From the NCBI RefSeq assembly GCF_000485595.1, contig NW_014577178.1, positions 391,836-414,687 on the forward strand: 22,852 nucleotides of DNA. Reading direction: 5' to 3'. Each line of letters starts with the position of its first letter. Positions within the stretch are counted from its first letter, which is position 1. The stretch comes from Priapulus caudatus. Taxonomy: Eukaryota; Priapulida; Priapulimorpha; Priapulimorphida; Priapulidae. The notes under the pieces were generated by a model, which was not told where the DNA came from, did no database searches, and saw only the letters and a program-made list of their open reading frames with translations. Position numbers and translations under genes: made by a program. Below, piece after piece: positions 10,708-18,568 of the stretch.

Positions 10708-12471
10708 ATACACGACTGTACTTCTCCAGCACTGTGAGGTTTAAATGAAACCATCGCTTTCATTTACAGATGGCAATTTCAACGACTTGTGGGCCAACCC
10801 GGATCCAACAAGCGAGGTGCCACCTCTTAAAGGAGACAACGGGTTCGGCGTGGTGATGCAGCACTACACCACTAGCTCACTCGATTTCTGCCGCCTGCGA
10901 TGCCAAGAGAGGGATTTCCCGATATGCGTCGGTGTTGACTTCAAGCCCGGATATGGATGCGATCTCCTAAGCATGCGTCTGCTATATACAGATGATCACT
11001 TGTACAAATCGAACGAGCCTGTACTCCGTAACTTTGGTACGTTGACAGTGTTTTTTCACGGTGGAATTATATTGGAGCTAATATGTAGGAATTTATCATA
11101 AACAAAGTTCGTTTTATAGCAGCTTAGCTCCCGATGTACCGAGGCGCTATGTAGGTCGTGAAACATATTAAAAAAATAATAAAATAATAAAATTAGACTA
11201 CAGTGATTTTACGTTCCCCAATAGCACAAAAATCTCAATATATTTTTTTTTTAAAGATTAGTATCTCTAATAACCGTTTCACTGTAGATGGAGGCTACTT
11301 CTGCTCCAAGGGTGAGGTAAATCTGCAGTGCAGTAACTCCAATGAGGTCTTGTCGCTACATCAAGTGAGATTCGTCAACATAAGCGAGTACTCGTGGGCG
11401 AATGTTTGCGAAGCGAAGAGGTACAGAGGCGATGCATGTCATGTCGGAGAAATCGTCGATGCTATACGAGCTAACTGCGTAGGCGAGCGAAGCTGTACTT
11501 TCGAGAACCCTTGCCAGGACACGACGATGTACGCGGAAATTGCCATGGATTGTGTTGGTAAGATTTTTTATGCATATTTAAATTAACCCTGTAATCGTTT
11601 TAACTCGTATAAATAATAATTAATCATGCTCACCTCGTATACACTGTACGTTATAATTTGTTATTCCTCGTCCGAATATCTGTACCGTAGTCAAATATGT
11701 TTGATGACATCACTGATCGAGATGATGCCCGTTTCTCTATTACAGCTGATCCATGCCATGATCACGTCTGTCAGAATGGAGGGTCCTGCTACCCAGGCAA
11801 CCACGAAGGTTATTGCGAATGTACTGAAGGTTTTGGTGGAAACGAATGTCAATACGAAACAGACATTTGTATCAGAAATCCTTGTGGCGACAGTGGATTC
11901 TGCATTATTCTTAACGAAGACGAGTACGTCTGCGAATGCAAGCCCGGTAGGTGGCGACAGTATATGGTAATAAAACGCGCGCATCTGTCACTCTGCTACG
12001 AGGCAGTGAAACGAGAATGTGTTATGGAAAAAAGAGGAAACTAAATATTATCAGTGTGAAACTATAATGTGTGCATAAAAATACGGAAGTGAACTTTATC
12101 AGTGCTATATAAACAACACGGCGTAGTAAACGGCTAAAATTTAGATTCGGCACGTGCGCACAAACGCTAAAGCTATTTATGATACATTTCACTAGAATAA
12201 TAAGCATTTTCATCATTGCGCAATATTTACGCAGGACATGATGGCGAACATTGCGAGAACCACGTCGACTATTGTGCCGAACATGATTGTGCGTTCGGCA
12301 GCTGCATCAGCAAAGACGATGGCTACATCTGCGAATGTCAGGACGGCTTCATCGGAGAATTGTAAGTGAATGCCTCGATTTACATATATCGCTGGCAGCA
12401 CTTCACTAACCGCTCACGTGAATCCTGGTTGTAACTGTTAAAATATAGACGGAGTGCCATATTTTGCTCAC

Positions 12472-12502
<31 letters not shown>

Positions 12503-12838
12503 CATTATCATTAATATTTGCGTGTTCTTTCCAGTTGCGACCAAAACGTTGACATGTGCGCCAATAATCCCTGCAAACATGGGGGAAGTTGCGAGGGACG
12601 CCCTCTAGCACGATATGTGTGTTATTGCACGAAGGGCTGGGAAGGCGACACATGCGAGACAGCGGCTAGAGGAAACGCAGCAGGAAAAACACGCGATCGA
12701 TTGCAAGACGCCGGTCGTTCTCTCAGCCCTAAAAATGTCATTTTTACGGAAGAAAAGGGAACCCGTGACGCTGAGCAAAACTCTGGTCGTAATAGCAATC
12801 GTAATGCTGACCGGGACAATAAGAATGAAGAGGAAGAA

Positions 12839-12874
<36 letters not shown>

Positions 12875-15800
12875 AGAGAACCAGAAGACAGTATGTACTA
12901 AAAAGATTTTGTTTGTGTAGCTATTACGTTTGTATAATATGGACAGAAGCAACATTAAATAACTGAATTAATTATGCGATATCCTAACTGTTAGAAAATA
13001 TTTGCATTTCAATGCGTTTTTAAGATGATAATGGTGGTGGTAATTAATCTATCACGTCTGACTAATCTTTTCCTTTCGGTTTTTAGGAAGATGTCCTCCA
13101 GGACATTTCTCGCATACGGGTCAGAAGCCATGTAGGAGATGCCCCTTAGAAACATTCCTGCCTGTACCTGGAGGAATCCAGTGCCTAGCATGTCCACGTG
13201 GAATGTTTGCCGATAGGCCTGGGTCAGCTAAGTGCTATCGTAAGTTAACTATCCCGTTAAAAAGGGATTTCGTGCTGCAGTATACGCGCAATATTCATGA
13301 TTCTCATGCCTGTTATACTGTAATAAATTGTTGCTTTTCATTTCCTCCCTTTCAGCTCCTTGCAGTGTTGGCTTCTTTTCTGACAACGGGCTTGCTCCTT
13401 GCCAGCCTTGTCCGCAGCACTACTTCCAGAATCGCCCTGGTCAGACTTTCTGTCGCGAATGTCCACCATTGACGACTGCCGCCTTGGAGGGAGCGTTCAG
13501 TGTTGCTCAGTGCTACGTCAGTAAGTAAACCTCATCAAATCTGCACTGTCCTCGCGTACTCGCCGCTAAACTCAACCCGCGAGGAAATTACTCTCGGGAA
13601 CGATGTAAATATTACCATGGGTCGCTAACAGAACTATTCAGCTAAATTATTTCCCCGCTATAAACGTGCTCGTAACGCGATGGACCAAACATTATATAAT
13701 GTTACATTCATCAACTAAAATTCAGATAAAAACACACTGCATCAAAAGCACAAGCTGAACTTTGAACGGTAAAATTTATGTCCGTTTATCCGCTGCAAGT
13801 CTACCGAAAGTGTATATTCACTCTGTACTCGTTGCAGACCGCAGATTTAGCCCGGTGTGGGTTAATACGGAGCAGCCAATTCCGGTGCCTCCCGCCGAAT
13901 TCGATCAAGGTTTCGGCGTCGTCATTGCGCACTATAACACAACCTCGCGCGACTTCTGCGTGCTCAAGTGCCAGGAGCGCAACTTCCCCGTCTGCATCGG
14001 CGTAGACTTTCGCGAGGGTTACGGCTGCGACCTACTCAGCATGCGTTTACGCTACACGACCAATTATCCATTCGTCAGCATTGCGCAGCCCATGTTCAGA
14101 AGCTTCGGTGAGTCAGTGAGTGCCCACCCCCGTGGGAGTGCTGTTGTGCCTGTTGATTACCTTCTATTATACGCAGTTCTGACATGTCCGCCCACACACC
14201 CATCTATACTTACCGCGCCAAATTATTTGTTGTTGTAGTCGCTCCGTATTCGCCACAATACAACTCTGGTAGTTATGCCCTGCATAGTTTACAGCCCGTG
14301 CCAGTCTGTTACCATTCACTCGTAGCGAACGGTTTTTTCCTAACTACAGCCATAAAATCTAACCTAGTGACACTTCACCGCCGTCATTTTAGCCTCCAAA
14401 TTATACGTCATTACGAGAGGCTATGTTATTATCATGTATCAAATATAGGTGTTCTTGGTTGAATAATGAGTTCAGTGACTCTATATACTCTATACCAGTG
14501 TATATTGTTACTGGTGGAACAGTTTATCTCGATAGCAGAATGTCTTTTTTTACATTCAATTTGACCAAAATAGTCAGCATAATTAATAGCACAACAAAGT
14601 GGATTTAGTTCAGCGGCGGAAACATCTCAAAATCACGTTAACGTGGACGAATTTCTTTCAGTGGGCGGATACTACTGCAGCGACAAAGAGATAAATCTAA
14701 AGTGTGACAAACCTAACGAAATCATGGCTCTCAACTCTCTCCGGTTGATAGACGCATATAAGTACTCTTGGGTGAATATATCCTGCTCCGACAGTTTATA
14801 CAACGGGCCTGTGTGTAATGTGCAAGAAATGGCGTCACAGGTACGTAAGCGTTTAGTGTATGGTATACCATTTTCTGTAAAGCGGTGTCGTAGGAGCTCA
14901 CCGAAAGCCGCCAATTATTACTTTACATGCGAGTACAAATCGACGGCTATTATATTTATTTATAATTTTTCACAAAAAAATGTACAAAAATTGCTTTGAA
15001 AATAACGCGTTACAAAATTCCATCGTTGGCTGTGTAGAAACCCGGCGCCATTTATATATAAAATGAAAAAAAAATATGGCAAAAAACCTGCGCTGTCTAA
15101 ATACAAGAACATCCAGCGCTTTCTCTGTAAAACTCCGCGCTTTCTATATAAAAAAAAACGTCCCGCGCTTTCTATGTGAAAAATCCTGCGCTCTCCATGT
15201 AAAAAGATCTTGCATTTTCCGTATAAAATGTTTCCGATGTGTAAATAATCCCGCGCTTTCTACATGAAAATACACCCGGCGCTTTCCACCCAACAGGTGA
15301 TGGGCGAGTGTAACGGAAAGCATGAATGCACGCTCGTGAATCCGTGCGTCGACACGTCCAAGTTCACCGAACTCGGCATGGACTGCTTGGCGAACCCCTG
15401 CTTCCAGTCGCCGTGCCAGAAGGGCGGCATATGTCACATCGGTCGGCACGGCGCCGAGTGTGAGTGTCCGCCGGGCACGCAGGGCGAGTTCTGCGAGTTC
15501 CGACGACAGTCGCGACAACAGTTCGCTCCGATCAATCCGTGTGTGCAGAACCCCTGCTTCAACGGCGGCCAGTGTGTCTACCTCGCCGGCAGCGACTACG
15601 TTTGCCAGTGCCCTGATAGTACGTAACATGCGACCAATCTCTCGCGTATTACGTGTGTATCGCACGATCGTTATGATATTGTGACGTTACACCTTCAAGT
15701 GTAAAGCACCCTGACGAAATATTATCGGCACTTACGTGAAATCTAAGCAGATTTGTAAAACTAAAGCAAAAACACGTGTTTTTAAAATTGTTCAGTGTCG

Positions 15801-18496
15801 CTAGGCACGTTATCGGGCACATTTTCAGCTGTGAATGCACGCACTTGCGCGTGCACTTGTGTGCACAGCCGCACAGGTGCACAGTACGTGCGCTTATACA
15901 GACGCATAGGCGCGTTTACAGGCGCACAATGTGCGCGTGCACACAAGCATACAATACGTGTCCGCGCAGCTAGACATTACGTGCTTTCAATGCATATGTT
16001 TTAGTGCTTCGCATAGCAATTCATGTGTTTTACTCTGCAATGTACGTTTTGCTTTCCCACCAGACTGGTTCGGTAGCCGATGTGAGTCGGATGGATGTGA
16101 CAACCGATGCGAGCATGGACACTGCAGAGTTGAGACGCTGCGCGGCCTCGTGGGATACACATGCGAGTGCGAATCCGGCTGGAACGGAGAGTAGTAAGTA
16201 GCAATAATAATCCCCAAAGGCCCCATTAACCCACTTATCGTCGCTCGTATACTTCAGTCAAGGCTACATTATTTACTACAAGGTCATACATATTTCAGTA
16301 TCTATTTGGTATCATGAATGGCTCATCTACGTAAATAATTTAATTTCGTCTACAAATACGCAATCTATCGATTTTCATTTTCTATCATCACTAGTACTGT
16401 ACGTACTAAACTATCACGAGCGCAGGAGCATAACGATGACGAGTATATTCGCCTATTGCAGCTGCCACCTGAGGGCCTCCGATGATCCTTGTCTGAACCA
16501 ACCCTGTCAGCATAGCGGTTTGTGCAACGCCGCGCCGCGTGGAGAATACAACTGTAGTTGTCTGTTCCCTTGGACTGGCAAAAGCTGCGAAATACATCGT
16601 TGTAAGTAACTAGTAACCAGCGTACAAATCGCATAGTGTGCATAGCGTACGTTCGAATTGTGTAAACACACTGATGATCTGTGATAGAAAATCGACTCAG
16701 TAAAACTGTACCACGTTAGCCTTAATCGTTTACATAAATAACAGTAACATTTTGTATTGTGTTTGGCAGATGCGGCAAGAGCACCAGTGTCACCATACCT
16801 ACATAGTCGATATAATCTTCCGCTGGGATTCTTCTTCGGCCAGCCAACACCGGCGCAGTCCACCGATGCACAGCAGCCAATAGATTTGCGTAGTCAGGCA
16901 ATAAATCTACAGCCAGATCGATTAGCTCAAGGACTGCTGAGACAAGGCAGTAAGCATCAAGCGTCAGCTTCGCGACGAGGACCTCAACAGGCAGCTTTTA
17001 TTAACCAGCAAAATCAGCCACCAATAAGACAGATCCTATCGCAAGGACCACAGCAACAAGGGCTTCCTAGCCAACCACAAGATGCCAGACAAGAACTTTT
17101 AGTATCACAACAGGGGCCTCTTCAACAACGGCCACTGCAACAAGGACCACTGCAACAAGGCCCACTACAACAAGGGTCACTGCAACAAGGACCACTACAA
17201 CAAGGGCCACTGCAACAAGGACCACTGCAACAAGGGCCACTGCAACAAGGGCCACTGCAACAAGGGCCACTGCAACAAGGGCCACTACAACGAGGACCTC
17301 CACAGCAAGTACCTCTGCAGCAAGGACGGCAACTGCAACAGGAATTATTTTATCAACAACAGGGAGAAGGGCGATCAAGGCAAGTCTCACAGCAAGGACC
17401 ACAGCAGCAAAGCTTCCCCAGCCAACCACCATCGACTGTAGTATCACAACAGGGACGTCCGCAGCAAAGACCCGTGCAGCAGGGACAGCAACCGCAGCGG
17501 GAATTGTTTTACCAACAGCAAGCAGAAGGACAATCAGGACAGGTCACCCAGCAAGAATCACAGCAGCAAACCTTTCCCAGTCAACCACTAGAGGGTCGGG
17601 TATCACTACAAGGACCTCCGCAACAGGTACTTCAGCAGCAAGGACGGCAGTCGCAAGGTATCTCTAACCAACCACAGAGAGCTGAACAGAATGGTCGAGT
17701 ATCACCACAAGAACGTCAACAGCAAGGTCGCCAGCTGTCGCGAGAACTATTTTATCAGCTGCAGGGTGAAGACCAATCAAGACAGGTCTCCCAACGTGGA
17801 CCGCAGCAGCAAGGCCTCACCAGCAAACAACAGATTGTGGGGCAAGCGAGAGAAATTCCTTTCCCGGGAATACCAGCACAAAGCCAGACATCCGGATTTC
17901 CTACTTCGCTCCAGAATCCTCCTCGCCTAGCTAACCAGCCACAAGGTCTACCACAGCTTGGGGCGCAGCAACGTTTTGCTCAAAGACTCAGAGAATTGCA
18001 ACAACAGTCGCCTTACCCGCAACCTGTATTTGTTCAGAAAGGAAGAAACGGCCGCCAAGACGCAGTTCGAGGACCTAGCCTCAGCTTGGCGCAGCTACCT
18101 GACGACGATTTACCTCACACGGACATAGCGCGAGTTCCGACAGTCATTCTGCAAACAGACAGCCAACAGCAAACGAAAGCTGCCGCGGGACGAACCGACG
18201 TACACGAACTACGCAGTAATGTATCACAGATAGTCAGCTATCCGTCGCCAATCCCTGCATTTGTATTTGACAATCACCCGAACAATTACGACGAGAAGGA
18301 TGAGGAATATGATGAGAGCCGTGTAGAGTACAATGGGCCGCTTGGCATGTGGAGCACCTGGAGTGAGTGGTCGGACTGCTCGCCATGCGGAGGTTGTGGC
18401 AAAAAGACCCGCGCGCGGGTGTGCTCAACCAATAACTGCCTGTAAGCTATAGTATAAATACTATATATTTTTCATTATACATATGAATATTATATG

Positions 18497-18568
<72 letters not shown>

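Noticed and set aside
11288-15618. Assigning sugar specificity to the two SUEL domains
   Set aside because: The typical YGR-type contact motif is not seen in either copy, so binding specificity cannot be claimed.
17067-17447. Minus-strand frame with VALVAVALV repeats, resembling a hydrophobic membrane protein
   Set aside because: Shadow of the (GPLQQ)n coding repeat on the + strand; its repeat structure is fully explained by that exon.
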